Assembly (NCBI RefSeq): GCF_030408575.1
Contig: NZ_CP047047.1
Span: forward strand, 434,001-498,000
Source of the DNA: Corynebacterium auris
GTDB taxonomy: Bacteria; Actinomycetota; Actinomycetes; Mycobacteriales; Mycobacteriaceae
Length of the DNA stretch: 64,000 nt
Direction of reading: 5' to 3'
Under the pieces are notes generated by a model, which saw only the letters and a list, made by a program, of their open reading frames with translations, ran no database searches and was not told the origin of the DNA. Shown in pieces: positions 56,077 to 64,000 of the stretch (positions are counted from its first letter, which is position 1; each line of letters starts with the position of its first letter). The translations under genes and the position numbers were made by a program.

Positions 56077-56084
56077 GGGCTCCA

Positions 56085-56094
56085 AGTCTAGGAT
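56085..56094. promoter_or_regulatory. Back-to-back -10 elements of trmL and folD
   Basis: AGTCTAGGAT: on the plus strand TAGGAT (56089-56094), 7 nt before folD; on the minus strand TAGACT (56090-56085), 8 nt before trmL. The two hexamers share two bases, so both polymerases cannot bind at once. Confidence 0.6.
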
Positions 56095-56101
56095 GGGGGT
56101 C

Positions 56102-56950
56102 GTGAGTGCGAAGAAACTGGACGGCAAGCTCTACCGCGAGGAGATTTTCGCGGACCTGAAAAAGCGCGTCGCGGCGCTGCAGGAGAAGGGGGTGACCCCG
56201 GGCCTGGCCACGGTGCTCGTCGGCGAGAATCCCGCGAGCCAGAACTACGTGCGCATGAAGCACCGGGATTGCGAGGAGCTCGGCATCGCCTCCATCAGGA
56301 AGGAGCTGCCCGAAGACACCACGCAGGAAGAGCTCGAGGAGCTTATCGACGCCCTGAATAACGACCCGGCCGTCACCGGCTACATCGTCCAGCTGCCGCT
56401 GCCGGAGCACCTCGACGAAAACCGCGTGCTCGGCCTCATCGACCCGGCCAAGGACGCCGACGGGCTCCACCCGGTCAACCTGGGTAAGCTGGTGCTCAAC
56501 GAGCCCGCTCCGCTGCCGTGCACCCCGAACGGTTCACTCATGCTGCTCGAGCGCTTCGGCGTGGAGCTCGATGGCGCCATCGTCTGCGTCATCGGCCGCG
56601 GCGTGACTGTGGGTCGCCCACTTTCGCTCATGCTCACCGCCCGCTCGATTAACGCCACCGCCGTGCTGTGCCACACCGGGACGAAGGACCTGGCGGCGGA
56701 GACGCGCCGGGCCGACGTCATCATCGCCGCCGCCGGCAAACCCCACATGCTCACCGCCGATATGGTCAAAGAGGGCGCGGCGGTTCTCGACGTGGGCGTT
56801 TCGCGCGTCGACGGCAAAACCGTCGGCGACGTCCACCCCGAGGTGTGGGACAAGGCCGCCTGGGTCTCCCCGAACCCGGGCGGGGTGGGCCCGATGACCC
56901 GCACCTTCCTGGTCCGCAACATCGTGGAGCGTGCCGAGCAGCTTGTCTAA
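56102..56950 (+). CDS. folD: Bifunctional methylenetetrahydrofolate dehydrogenase/cyclohydrolase
   Basis: A 282-aa FolD, making 10-formyl-THF from 5,10-methylene-THF with NADP. Motifs are Lys-containing [15 protein letters not shown] (catalytic Lys), [24 protein letters not shown] and the nucleotide-binding [19 protein letters not shown] 56102 is set by the TAGGAT 7 nt upstream; longer frames run into trmL. It is followed by a DUF3017 gene that overlaps its end. Confidence 0.96.
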   Translation: MSAKKLDGKLYREEIFADLKKRVAALQEKGVTPGLATVLVGENPASQNYVRMKHRDCEELGIASIRKELPEDTTQEELEELIDALNNDPAVTGYIVQLPLPEHLDENRVLGLIDPAKDADGLHPVNLGKLVLNEPAPLPCTPNGSLMLLERFGVELDGAIVCVIGRGVTVGRPLSLMLTARSINATAVLCHTGTKDLAAETRRADVIIAAAGKPHMLTADMVKEGAAVLDVGVSRVDGKTVGDVHPEVWDKAAWVSPNPGGVGPMTRTFLVRNIVERAEQLV

Positions 56951-57278
56951 CGCCCCCGGGGGCCTATCCGTTGACAACCCCCACGACGCCGAGAACCCGC
57001 CCTCCCCGCTGCCCCTGTGGGCGCAGCGGGTGATGGCCGGGTTATTTGTTATCGGCTTCGTCGCCTCCTGCCTCTTCGCGCTCACCGAGCACTGGCGCCG
57101 CGCCACCTTCACCCTCGGGGCGGCGATGCTCTGGCTGGCGCTCGTGCGCTACGCCTGTGACTCGCGGCTGATCGGCCTTCTCGCCGTGCGCTCCCGGCGC
57201 TTCGACGCCCTGTTCTGCGCCGGCCTGGGGGCCGCGATGATGTTCCTCGCGGGCTCGGTGGACGCGCTGGGGAGTTAG
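56931..57278 (+). CDS. DUF3017 family small membrane protein
   Basis: A 115-aa protein with three hydrophobic segments (about 34-52, 58-75 and 93-113) and a basic middle (SRRFD). DUF3017 proteins follow folD in many actinobacteria; role unknown. The start is uncertain: GTG 56931 overlaps folD by 20 bp, and TTG 56943 is an alternative. The gene is tail to tail with the secreted GDPD, overlapping by 4 bp. Confidence 0.75.
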   Translation: MPSSLSNAPGGLSVDNPHDAENPPSPLPLWAQRVMAGLFVIGFVASCLFALTEHWRRATFTLGAAMLWLALVRYACDSRLIGLLAVRSRRFDALFCAGLGAAMMFLAGSVDALGS

Positions 57279-59215
57279 CGCGTGTCCTCTGGGTGGCGGG
57301 GTTCGTCGGGCCCTGGCCGGTGGCCGCTTTCCGGGGCGCGCGGTTTTTCCATCGCGCTGGGTGCCTCATGTGGCGGCTTCGGATCGGTGGAGCCCTCCGC
57401 TCGCTCCAGTTTCCAGATCGACCACGGCGACGTGTCGCCGCGCGTTAGGTAGTTGTAGGCGAAGGGGTAGCCGTAGGCATACCTGTCGTCCCATTCGAAG
57501 TTGATCTGCCGTCCGTCTACATCTTCGAAGCGGTGGTCAGGGGTGCGCGTCCACTTTGCGCGCGTCGAGGTACAGTCGTGGCTCCACAAAATCGCCCAGT
57601 CGCGCTGCGGGTCGGAGTAGAGGCACTGGCCCGAGGTGACGTCACGGATCTGCATGTGGCCGTCGCCGGTCGTCCGTATTTCCAGTTCGTTGCTGAACGC
57701 GGGGTTTTCGTACTGGCAGGCCACCGTCCACAGGTAGAACCCGGGGTCAGTGAAGAGACACACCTGGCCGCCCCACGCTCCGGAGGCGCCGCCGTTCCAC
57801 CCCTTGATGGTCACGTAATCGTAGTCCGCCACGGCGCTTCCCCGCATGCGCGTGTACAGGCTGGAGTTCAATCCTGCAGGGGGAGTGGCGGGGTCCGGCT
57901 GCGCCGTAGTGTTCAGGTAACCCTTGAGGCTTGCGTAGATATCGATGGTGTCGGGGTCGTCGGAGGTAAGCACGTTCGCTCCGATGGAGCGCAGCCAATC
58001 CAGGTTGTCTCTCCAGTCGTGTTCTTCCCGTGCGTACCGGGAGGCTTTGCGCCGGTCGTTGAGTAGGTAGCAGCAGCTGGAATCGGCGTTGTAAAAGGCG
58101 TCGGTGGCAGGGATGGGGCGCCTATCGCCGTACTTGTTCGGGACGGTGAAGCCTGCCGTGGGCCCATCGGTGTACATCACGAAGGTGGGCACGGGAACGA
58201 ATGCGCCAAGCTTTTTCTCGTAGAAGTGGACGAGCGATACGAATTCTGCCACGGTGCCGGGCTCCGCGTTGTCTAGGGCAAGCGAAGCGGGAGAGTCGAA
58301 GGCGCCGAAGTTGCTCGTCGGGTTGTGCACCTTCTGCGTGAATTCGTGCGAGTCCTTGATGACCACTTCCACGAACGGAGCCCACTGGGGATCCTCCGCG
58401 GCCCACGCTGCGACGGCGCGGCTGGCGTTCGAGGGCAGGTGCAGCTCGGCGGGATCCGGGAGCTCAGGCCCCGAGTCGATCTTCGCGGCGTTCCACGGGG
58501 CGATGACGGGCATAGCCATGATTGGGCCAGCGGCTCCTGCGGCGTCAACAGCGTCGCGCCATTGCTGCGGGGTGGGGTACTCCGACATAGGCATTTTCAC
58601 GATGAACCGCTGCAGAAAGTGCTGATCAGGGTACTCTTTGTCCGCGCTGGCCAAGATGCTGATCGCTTTGGTGATCGCCGGGGTGTCCTTCACCTCCAGG
58701 TGAATGAGGGAGTCGCTCCGATTGTGCGCCATGAACTCGATGAGGTCGTCTAGGCGGGGAACGACGTGGTGCGTTGTCGTCCGGTCGGGTTTCAGGAGTG
58801 GCTTGGAGGCGATGTCCGCGTAGGAGACCTGGTTGATCGGCGGGTTGGGCCCCTCGTTCGTCTCCGGGTTGTACTCCGGTTCGAGCATTTTTCCGATGTG
58901 GGTGTCGTGGAAGAGAACCAGCTCGCCATCGGAGGTGAGGCGCACGTCGGTTTCAATGGCCGGGCGACATTGCGCAAAGCCGCGCTTGAATGCCTCGATT
59001 GAGTTTTCCGGGACGTCGTGGCTAAACGCCCCGCGATGCTGCGCGGTGATGACCTTCGCGTTCGTCCGCTTGTCGACGACCTGGTCGTACTGGCCCCGCC
59101 ACGGCAGGCACTGCGGACCGTCTTCGGCCTCGGCGTGCGGTAGCAGGCTGAGCGCAAGCCCTAGGGAAAGCAGCAGAGCTAGGGTGCGATAAGCGCCGGG
59201 TTGTAAGCGCGTCAT
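57275..59215 (-). CDS. Secreted glycerophosphodiester phosphodiesterase with C-terminal extension
   Basis: A 646-aa exported enzyme. The signal peptide is cleaved after AEA (about residue 30). The GDPD barrel shows catalytic His60-Arg61 (QHRGAF with PENS), Glu88 and Asp90, and His103 (LFHDTHIG). It should release glycerol-phosphate from glycerophosphodiesters outside the cell. After about residue 430, a Trp/Asp-rich beta domain with several Cys (GGQVCLFTDPG, SGQCLYSDPQRDW) resembles a carbohydrate- or lipid-binding module, then a Pro-rich tail. ATG 59215 follows an AAGGGAG site. It faces away from an ArsR-like regulator. Base composition is lower in GC than the left part of the window. Confidence 0.88.
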   Translation of the reverse strand: MTRLQPGAYRTLALLLSLGLALSLLPHAEAEDGPQCLPWRGQYDQVVDKRTNAKVITAQHRGAFSHDVPENSIEAFKRGFAQCRPAIETDVRLTSDGELVLFHDTHIGKMLEPEYNPETNEGPNPPINQVSYADIASKPLLKPDRTTTHHVVPRLDDLIEFMAHNRSDSLIHLEVKDTPAITKAISILASADKEYPDQHFLQRFIVKMPMSEYPTPQQWRDAVDAAGAAGPIMAMPVIAPWNAAKIDSGPELPDPAELHLPSNASRAVAAWAAEDPQWAPFVEVVIKDSHEFTQKVHNPTSNFGAFDSPASLALDNAEPGTVAEFVSLVHFYEKKLGAFVPVPTFVMYTDGPTAGFTVPNKYGDRRPIPATDAFYNADSSCCYLLNDRRKASRYAREEHDWRDNLDWLRSIGANVLTSDDPDTIDIYASLKGYLNTTAQPDPATPPAGLNSSLYTRMRGSAVADYDYVTIKGWNGGASGAWGGQVCLFTDPGFYLWTVACQYENPAFSNELEIRTTGDGHMQIRDVTSGQCLYSDPQRDWAILWSHDCTSTRAKWTRTPDHRFEDVDGRQINFEWDDRYAYGYPFAYNYLTRGDTSPWSIWKLERAEGSTDPKPPHEAPSAMEKPRAPESGHRPGPDEPRHPEDTR

Positions 59216-59371
59216 AGGGAATCTCCCTTGTTCGTGTCAACTGCCTTTCAGCTGACCTACCGCGACGATAAAGAGCAGGGCACTCCGGGCAACAGGACGA
59301 AGATCTCATTCAGAGAATTGGGAAACGGTGATGGCCTTTCTCGGACGGCGGTCAAAAGTTAGGGTGATTCC

Positions 59372-59704
59372 GTGGTGAATAATCCGCGAGATTTCCTTGA
59401 GCCCGGTGGCCGAATCAACTGTTACCGCTACGGTGAGGCGCACGTGCGGATCCTGGCCGCTGTCGCCGACGGAGTTCGGTGGAACATCCTGCGCCTGTGC
59501 GGCTCGCGGAAGCGCACACAAACGGAGCTGCGCTTAATTCTCGGGGTCTCTTCCTCGGTACTGTGCCGCCACATCCAGATCCTGAAGCGGGCGGGACTCA
59601 TCGAATCCGCGCGACGCGGGCGCACGCGCGAAATCACCGCCACCGAGTCCGCGCGCATGGTGCTGAAGCGCTCGCTTCCGCTTGACGACGCCCACCTGAC
59701 GTAA
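59372..59704 (+). CDS. ArsR-like winged-helix regulator
   Basis: A 110-aa DNA-binding protein. The winged-helix region (about 28-100) has RWNILRLCGSRKRTQTELRLILG and SSSVLCRHIQILKRAGLIESARRGRTREIT (helix-turn-helix and wing). No clear metal Cys pair is seen, so the ligand is unknown. GTG 59372 lies 6 nt after TAGGGT (59360-59365); GTG 59375 is also possible. Divergent from the secreted GDPD and next to a transporter, it is the likely local regulator. Confidence 0.75.
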   Translation: MVNNPRDFLEPGGRINCYRYGEAHVRILAAVADGVRWNILRLCGSRKRTQTELRLILGVSSSVLCRHIQILKRAGLIESARRGRTREITATESARMVLKRSLPLDDAHLT

Positions 59705-59737
59705 AAGTGCCCCACCGCCAGAGGCGGTGGGGCACTT
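59705..59737. terminator. Bidirectional terminator
   Basis: A perfect 15-bp stem (59705-59719 with 59723-59737), loop AGA. On the minus strand it is followed by TTTTAC, a good terminator for the GDPD-ABC operon; on the plus strand CTTCTT follows, for the regulator gene. Confidence 0.88.
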
Positions 59738-59748
59738 CTTCGGAGGAT

Positions 59749-60621
59749 CTACAAAGCCCGGTAGGAAGCCAGAGCCGGTGTGAAGTCTGTCTGGATGACA
59801 TCAGCCCCGGCCTCGGCGAGCCGCCCCCATCCCAGGTCCGGATCCTGGAGCACGGATGTCTCGTCGTCCCAGCCCAGGTACATCGGCGTTCCCTCGGCGA
59901 TGTTGATGGCATTGAGCCAGAGGTAGAGCCCCTTGCTACGGATGCGCTGTAGCGTCTCCGCCGATGCCAGGGTGGCATCGGTGCCGTCGGCAAGCAGCTC
60001 GAGGCCCACCATGTTGATCGTGCCGCTGTCGGCGGCCGCCAGTGCTGTCTCCAGCTCCTCGGCGGTCTCGACGATGGGCATGAACATGAACTTCTCGTCG
60101 TGGGAGCTCATGAGCTCGAGGGTCTCGGCGTGCGCCGGGCCCTTCAAGATCGAGTTCTTGTGGGCGCGGTGCTGCGCCAAGAAGTCGAGCATCTCGTGCC
60201 CGTACTTCCACGACTTGTCCAGGTTGAGCAGGCCGTCGCCGATGCTGTCGAGAACCTCCGACAACCGCACCGGGGTGCAAGGGCGGTTGCTTGCGCGGAC
60301 GAACCACGCGTACTGGAGGTTGTCGATCTCTTCGGACCGCAGCGTCCTGATGTCGACGTCGAGGTCGAAGTGCATCTTCTCGTAACCGGGGTGGTAGAGG
60401 TAGAACACTCCGTCTGCCGAACGCATGAGATCAATCTCCGCGATATCCGCGCCCAGGTTGAAGCAGGCGTTGACAGCCGCAGTCGTGTTCTCGACGATCG
60501 TGCCGCCGGGCTGACCGCGGTGCGCGGCGATGAGGAAGGGCTGGTTCGATAGCCGTTCCAGGAGAATCGCGTTGGTTTCCGCGCACTCGGGGAGGCCGAT
60601 GGAGGAATGTTCGAAGGTCAT
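59749..60621 (-). CDS. Cytosolic glycerophosphodiester phosphodiesterase
   Basis: A 290-aa GDPD without signal peptide. Catalytic residues are visible: His34-Arg35 (AAHRGQPGG), Glu62 and Asp64 (AEIDL), and His77 (LYHPG). It presumably hydrolyses the diester imported by the ABC transporter encoded just upstream in the same operon, yielding glycerol-3-phosphate and an alcohol. Its start overlaps the permease stop by one base (TAATG), so it is coupled. Confidence 0.88.
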   Translation of the reverse strand: MTFEHSSIGLPECAETNAILLERLSNQPFLIAAHRGQPGGTIVENTTAAVNACFNLGADIAEIDLMRSADGVFYLYHPGYEKMHFDLDVDIRTLRSEEIDNLQYAWFVRASNRPCTPVRLSEVLDSIGDGLLNLDKSWKYGHEMLDFLAQHRAHKNSILKGPAHAETLELMSSHDEKFMFMPIVETAEELETALAAADSGTINMVGLELLADGTDATLASAETLQRIRSKGLYLWLNAINIAEGTPMYLGWDDETSVLQDPDLGWGRLAEAGADVIQTDFTPALASYRAL

Positions 60622-62450
60622 TACTTACCAGTACCACCTTCGATGTTCGCGGTGACGGCGGGGTTGAGGTCATCCGCGTCCTCGGTCAGCTTACGGCGCA
60701 GGATCTCGGAGTAAGCGGAGGACTTCGCGGTCCGGCGGGTGCCCTTGAAAATCGAGGGACCGTACACCAGGTAGAGCACGATGCCGGAGATGATCATGAG
60801 CAAAACGGTGTAGACGAACGTCAGCGCCGTAGTGTCGTTGATCGACTCGGAGGTTGTCGCGCTCTGGATGAAGATACCCAGCGGCTGGTAGAAGGGGTGC
60901 GACAGGAACACTGCGATGTCGTAGTTGTCCAGCAGCGAGTTGAAGTTCAGGGCGAAAATGCCCATCGCGACCGGGAAGACAATCGGCAGCAGGATCGTTC
61001 GGAACACACGGAACGAGGACGCGCCGAGCATCTGCGCGGCCTCCTCCAGGCTGTCGGGGACACCCATGAAGCTCGCCTTCAACATGCGCAGGGTGAAGGG
61101 GATCTTCTCGATGATGTAGCCGATCGCCAGGATGATCGTCGTACCCGTCAGCACCAGACCACCCACAAGCACGTTGCTCTGGCTGAAGGTGAGCACGAGC
61201 GAGAGGGCGATGAGGGTCGACGGCAGGATCCACGGGATGTGGAGCAGGTACTCGAAGGCCACCGCGATCCAGTTCTTGTGCCTCTGGACGATGCGCGCCA
61301 CGAAGAGGAGGAAGAACACGACGATCGCGGAGGCGACGGCGGAGTAGATGATCGAGATGAGGAACGGGCGCAGGGCGGCCGCGTCCGTGACGATCAGCAG
61401 GTAGTTGTCCAGGGTGAACGAATCGAGCGTCAGCTGGCCGGTAGAGATGGTCTGCGCATCCGTGAAGGAGAAGATGGTGATCAGCACCGGCGGAATTGCG
61501 TAGATCACAAACAGCACGTAGGCGAAGAAGTGAACGAGCACATTCGCAACCGGGTTCTCGATCTTCTGCTTCGGCAGAGGCGAGGGGACCTTTGCCACCG
61601 AGAAGTAGGTGCCGCCTGCTTCCAGGCGGTTCAGGATCACCAGAAGCAGGATGGTGGCAATACCGAGGAACATCGCCAGCGCAGCCGCGAGGTCGCGCGA
61701 GGAGACGGTGTTCGCGAACGTCAGGATCATCGGCGAGATCGTCTGGAAGGTGTCGCCGCCGAGAATCAGCGGTGCAGACATGGCGCTGAGACCCGTGAGG
61801 AAGGTCAGCACGGTGATGGAGAAGAAGATCGGCTTCATCACGGGAAGGACGATCCGGGAGATCACGCCCCACGTGCTGGCGCCCATCTGCTTTGCTGCCT
61901 CGATGGTTTGGTAGTCGATCTTGGAGATCGCGTTGGTCATGAACAGCAGGTGGTTACCCGTCGTGGAGAACGTCATGACGAGGACCACGGCGAGCATGCC
62001 AGTGAACCATTCCCTGTTCATGTCGGGGAAGTAGTTCGAGAGCAGGGAGGTGATAAAGCCGTTCGGACCGTAGATGAGGTTGTAGCCCGACACGAGGACC
62101 ACGCCGCCGTACAACAGGGTGGTGGCGAAGCCCAGGTAGAGGATTCGGGCGCCCTTGATGTCGAAGTAGCGCGTCACCAGAACGATGAAGACACCGACGA
62201 TGTTCACGGTGAACGAGAGCACAACGGCGAGCAGGAACGAGTTTCGCAGCGACATCATGGCGCGTTCGGAGGAGAACAGCCGCGGGAAGACGCTGAAGGA
62301 CCACTCGCCGCCGGGTCGGAACACCGTCAGCAGGAGGGTGACCAACGGGACGATGAGGAAGGCGAGGATAAACCACGCCACGATGATCATCACAATGATG
62401 TTCAGGGGCGACCTGAACATCGATTGGATGTCTTTCTTCTGTCGACTCAC
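60621..62450 (-). CDS. ABC transporter permease with two fused membrane halves
   Basis: A 609-aa inner-membrane protein with about 12 helices. It has two binding-protein-dependent permease halves, each with an EAA loop: EAAKQMGASTWGVISRIVLPVMKP (about 185-208) and EEAAQMLGASSFRVFRTILLP (about 470-490). This fused layout is that of FbpB/ThiP-type and phosphonate- or spermidine-like importers. ATG 62450 overlaps the ATPase stop (ATGA). Confidence 0.9.
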   Translation of the reverse strand: MSRQKKDIQSMFRSPLNIIVMIIVAWFILAFLIVPLVTLLLTVFRPGGEWSFSVFPRLFSSERAMMSLRNSFLLAVVLSFTVNIVGVFIVLVTRYFDIKGARILYLGFATTLLYGGVVLVSGYNLIYGPNGFITSLLSNYFPDMNREWFTGMLAVVLVMTFSTTGNHLLFMTNAISKIDYQTIEAAKQMGASTWGVISRIVLPVMKPIFFSITVLTFLTGLSAMSAPLILGGDTFQTISPMILTFANTVSSRDLAAALAMFLGIATILLLVILNRLEAGGTYFSVAKVPSPLPKQKIENPVANVLVHFFAYVLFVIYAIPPVLITIFSFTDAQTISTGQLTLDSFTLDNYLLIVTDAAALRPFLISIIYSAVASAIVVFFLLFVARIVQRHKNWIAVAFEYLLHIPWILPSTLIALSLVLTFSQSNVLVGGLVLTGTTIILAIGYIIEKIPFTLRMLKASFMGVPDSLEEAAQMLGASSFRVFRTILLPIVFPVAMGIFALNFNSLLDNYDIAVFLSHPFYQPLGIFIQSATTSESINDTTALTFVYTVLLMIISGIVLYLVYGPSIFKGTRRTAKSSAYSEILRRKLTEDADDLNPAVTANIEGGTGK

Positions 62451-63505
62451 TTTTTCTCCCCGCTATCCCCGAAGTTTTCGGTCGACGGCGCGTAGCTTCG
62501 AATCCACTGGGGATCGATGCCGAGGTAGACCTCGCCTTCGGCCCACTCGAAGTGGCCCGACTCCTGCACGAGCACGCGGATCGCAGAGTCCAGCGCGCGG
62601 ATGGTGTACACCGAAGTCGTGCCGAGGTAGCTGCGACCCTCGGGAACGCCACGCAGAACGTGGATACCGGCGGGAAGCTCAGCCTGGTTCTGGGTGAAGC
62701 GGACCTTCTCCAGGCGGATGTAGTGGTTGTGCTCGGGGTTAAGCCCGGCGCCCTGGTTGTTGAGTTCCGCGACCTGGCCGGGGGAGAGCCGGTTCACGTC
62801 GCCGAGGAAGTTACAGACGAACTCGGTGGCGGAGTCGCTGTAGACGTCCTGGGGGCGCCCAACCTGCTCGATCATGCCGCGGTTGAGCACCGCGATGCGG
62901 TCGCTCATAGACAGCGCTTCTTCCTGGTCGTGCGTCACGTACACGGTGGTGATACCCGACTGCTGCTGGAGGTCCTTGAGCTGCACACGAAGCTGCTGGC
63001 GCAGCTTGGCGTCGAGGTTGGAAAGGGGCTCGTCGAGAAGCAGAATGTCAGGGCGCATGACGAGGGCGCGCGCGATGGCGACGCGCTGCTGCTGGCCACC
63101 GGAGAGGGCGGCGATGCCCTTGTCCAGCTGCTCGGGGGTGAGGTTGACCTCTCGTGCCACCTCGGCGACGCGCTCGGAAATCTCGTCCTTTGCAACCTTC
63201 GCGGTCTTCAGGCCGTACGCGATGTTGTCGCCCACGGACATGGAGGGGAACAGGGCGTAGTTCTGGAAGACCATGCCGATGCCGCGCTTGTTGCTCGGTG
63301 CACGGGTGATGTCACGGTCCTTCGACAGGATTCGGCCGGACGTCGGGTTGATGAAGCCCGCCAGCGTGCGAAGCGCGGTGGACTTGCCGCAGCCGGACGG
63401 CCCGAGGAGGGTGAAAAACTCACCGTCTTCAATCGTCAGATTGAACTCGGGCAACGCGAGGAAGTCGTTGTCGTAGCGGACAACGATGTCTTCGAACTTG
63501 ATCAC
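62447..63505 (-). CDS. ABC transporter ATP-binding protein (Pot/Fbp/Ugp-like)
   Basis: A 352-aa ATPase with Walker A GPSGCGKST, signature LSGGQQQRVAIARAL and Walker B LLLDEPLSNLD. A C-terminal TOBE-like domain (about 245-345) is present. It energises the import of the solute delivered by the binding protein encoded 27 bp upstream. It belongs to an operon binding protein, ATPase, permease, GDPD. Confidence 0.92.
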   Translation of the reverse strand: MIKFEDIVVRYDNDFLALPEFNLTIEDGEFFTLLGPSGCGKSTALRTLAGFINPTSGRILSKDRDITRAPSNKRGIGMVFQNYALFPSMSVGDNIAYGLKTAKVAKDEISERVAEVAREVNLTPEQLDKGIAALSGGQQQRVAIARALVMRPDILLLDEPLSNLDAKLRQQLRVQLKDLQQQSGITTVYVTHDQEEALSMSDRIAVLNRGMIEQVGRPQDVYSDSATEFVCNFLGDVNRLSPGQVAELNNQGAGLNPEHNHYIRLEKVRFTQNQAELPAGIHVLRGVPEGRSYLGTTSVYTIRALDSAIRVLVQESGHFEWAEGEVYLGIDPQWIRSYAPSTENFGDSGEKK

Positions 63506-63532
63506 GGGATTCTTCCTTCAGAGTTGGTGAGC

Positions 63533-64000
63533 TTAGAGGTAGTTGAGCTCGATCTTTTCAATCCAGGCGGCGAGGTTCTCGGAGACGATCGTCCAGTCGA
63601 TGTCCTGCTCCTCGAACGCCTCGGTCTGCTGGACCGCCTCCTGGTCCGCGTCCTCGAGGGCCTCCTGGTTGGTCGGGGCCGTGAAGAACTGGTTGGACCA
63701 CTTGGCCTGGAACTCAGCACCACCGAACCAGTCGATGAACTCCTGCGCGCGCTCCGGCTTATCGGTGCCGGCGACCAGGCCGACCTGCTGCGTTGCCATC
63801 GGGACACCCACCGGCGGGTGGACGGCGGTGGTGGGAAGGTTGTACTCCTCCTCGCGGGCGGCCTTACCGGCGAGGTACATCTGGCCCATGTCCACCTCAC
63901 CGCTGGCCATGTGGCCGTAGAGGTTCTGGCCTTCGACGGCGGGCACACCGTGCTCGAAGTAGGCCTCGATTGCGTCCCAGCCCTCCTGGCTGACGTGGAG
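63533..64000 (-). CDS. ABC transporter substrate-binding protein (C-terminal end only)
   Basis: The frame is open to the right edge of the window, so the start and signal peptide are outside. The visible 155 residues show the C-terminal lobe of a family 1 extracellular binding protein: ASGEVDMGQMYLAG, PVGVPMATQQVGLVAGTDKPERAQEFIDWFGG, and a helical end. An apparent internal start (GTG at 63946) is not the real start, since coding continues upstream of it. It is the first known gene of the importer operon. Confidence 0.85.
   Translation of the reverse strand, partial: LHVSQEGWDAIEAYFEHGVPAVEGQNLYGHMASGEVDMGQMYLAGKAAREEEYNLPTTAVHPPVGVPMATQQVGLVAGTDKPERAQEFIDWFGGAEFQAKWSNQFFTAPTNQEALEDADQEAVQQTEAFEEQDIDWTIVSENLAAWIEKIELNYL

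Noticed and set aside
63533..63946. Complete 137-aa gene starting at 63946
   Set aside because: The frame continues without a stop to the window edge with coding sequence, so it is the end of a longer binding protein.

Overview
This 64-kb window comes from a high-GC actinobacterium of the order Mycobacteriales, almost certainly a Corynebacterium. The evidence is gene order and content: an ESX-4-type secretion locus beside rplM-rpsI-glmM, groES-groEL1-whiB-sigD-rsdA-guaB-guaB3-guaA, the EsrI/EsrS/EsrR envelope-stress proteins, an McbR-like site at metQ, and very frequent leaderless promoters. I cannot name the species. I saw no rRNA, tRNA, CRISPR array, insertion sequence or prophage.

Layout. 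1-8.2 kb: ESX-4 core (eccB end, mycP, eccD, eccC, an Rv3446c-family gene, esxU, esxT). 8.4-11 kb: rplM-rpsI and glmM. 11.1-14.2 kb: a poorly described cassette of a WXG-like small protein, a 522-aa Ala/Pro-rich protein with a Cys/His cluster, a 91-aa charged protein, and an opposing alpha/beta hydrolase fold without its nucleophile serine. 14.3-21.2 kb: glmS, a membrane protein, alr, and the tsaE-tsaB-rimI-tsaD block. 21.3-31 kb: groES/groEL1 under a CIRCE operator, whiB, sigD-rsdA, DUF5319, guaB, guaB3, guaA. 30.9-42.4 kb: the EsrI/EsrS pair and, 8.5 kb away, an EsrR-like regulator; between them lie a FAD/NAD(P) protein and a five-gene peptide-ABC/AhpD-like operon. 42.4-53.2 kb: imuA'-imuB with an SOS box, an AMIN-like lipoprotein, a sucrase/ferredoxin-like protein, the methionine importer metQ-metQ-metN-metI, and dnaE2. 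53.2-57.3 kb: a 105-bp tandem repeat array, two bacterial PH proteins, trmL, folD, DUF3017. 57.3-64 kb: a visibly lower-GC block with a secreted and a cytosolic glycerophosphodiesterase, an ArsR-like regulator and an ABC importer that runs off the right edge.

How it fits together. GlmM and GlmS feed UDP-GlcNAc synthesis and Alr supplies D-alanine, both for the wall. The Tsa proteins make tRNA t6A. GuaB/GuaA make GMP. SigD/RsdA and the Esr system control envelope functions. ImuA'/ImuB/DnaE2 form the inducible mutasome. The right-end block looks like a route for breaking down and importing phospholipid head-group diesters.

Two signals recur across the whole window. First, at least 17 genes have a TANNNT-like -10 hexamer 6-8 nt before an ATG or GTG, predicting leaderless mRNAs. 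Second, operon-internal genes are joined by ATGA, GTGA or TAATG overlaps. The most promising under-described system is the ESX-4-adjacent cassette at 11.1-14.2 kb.
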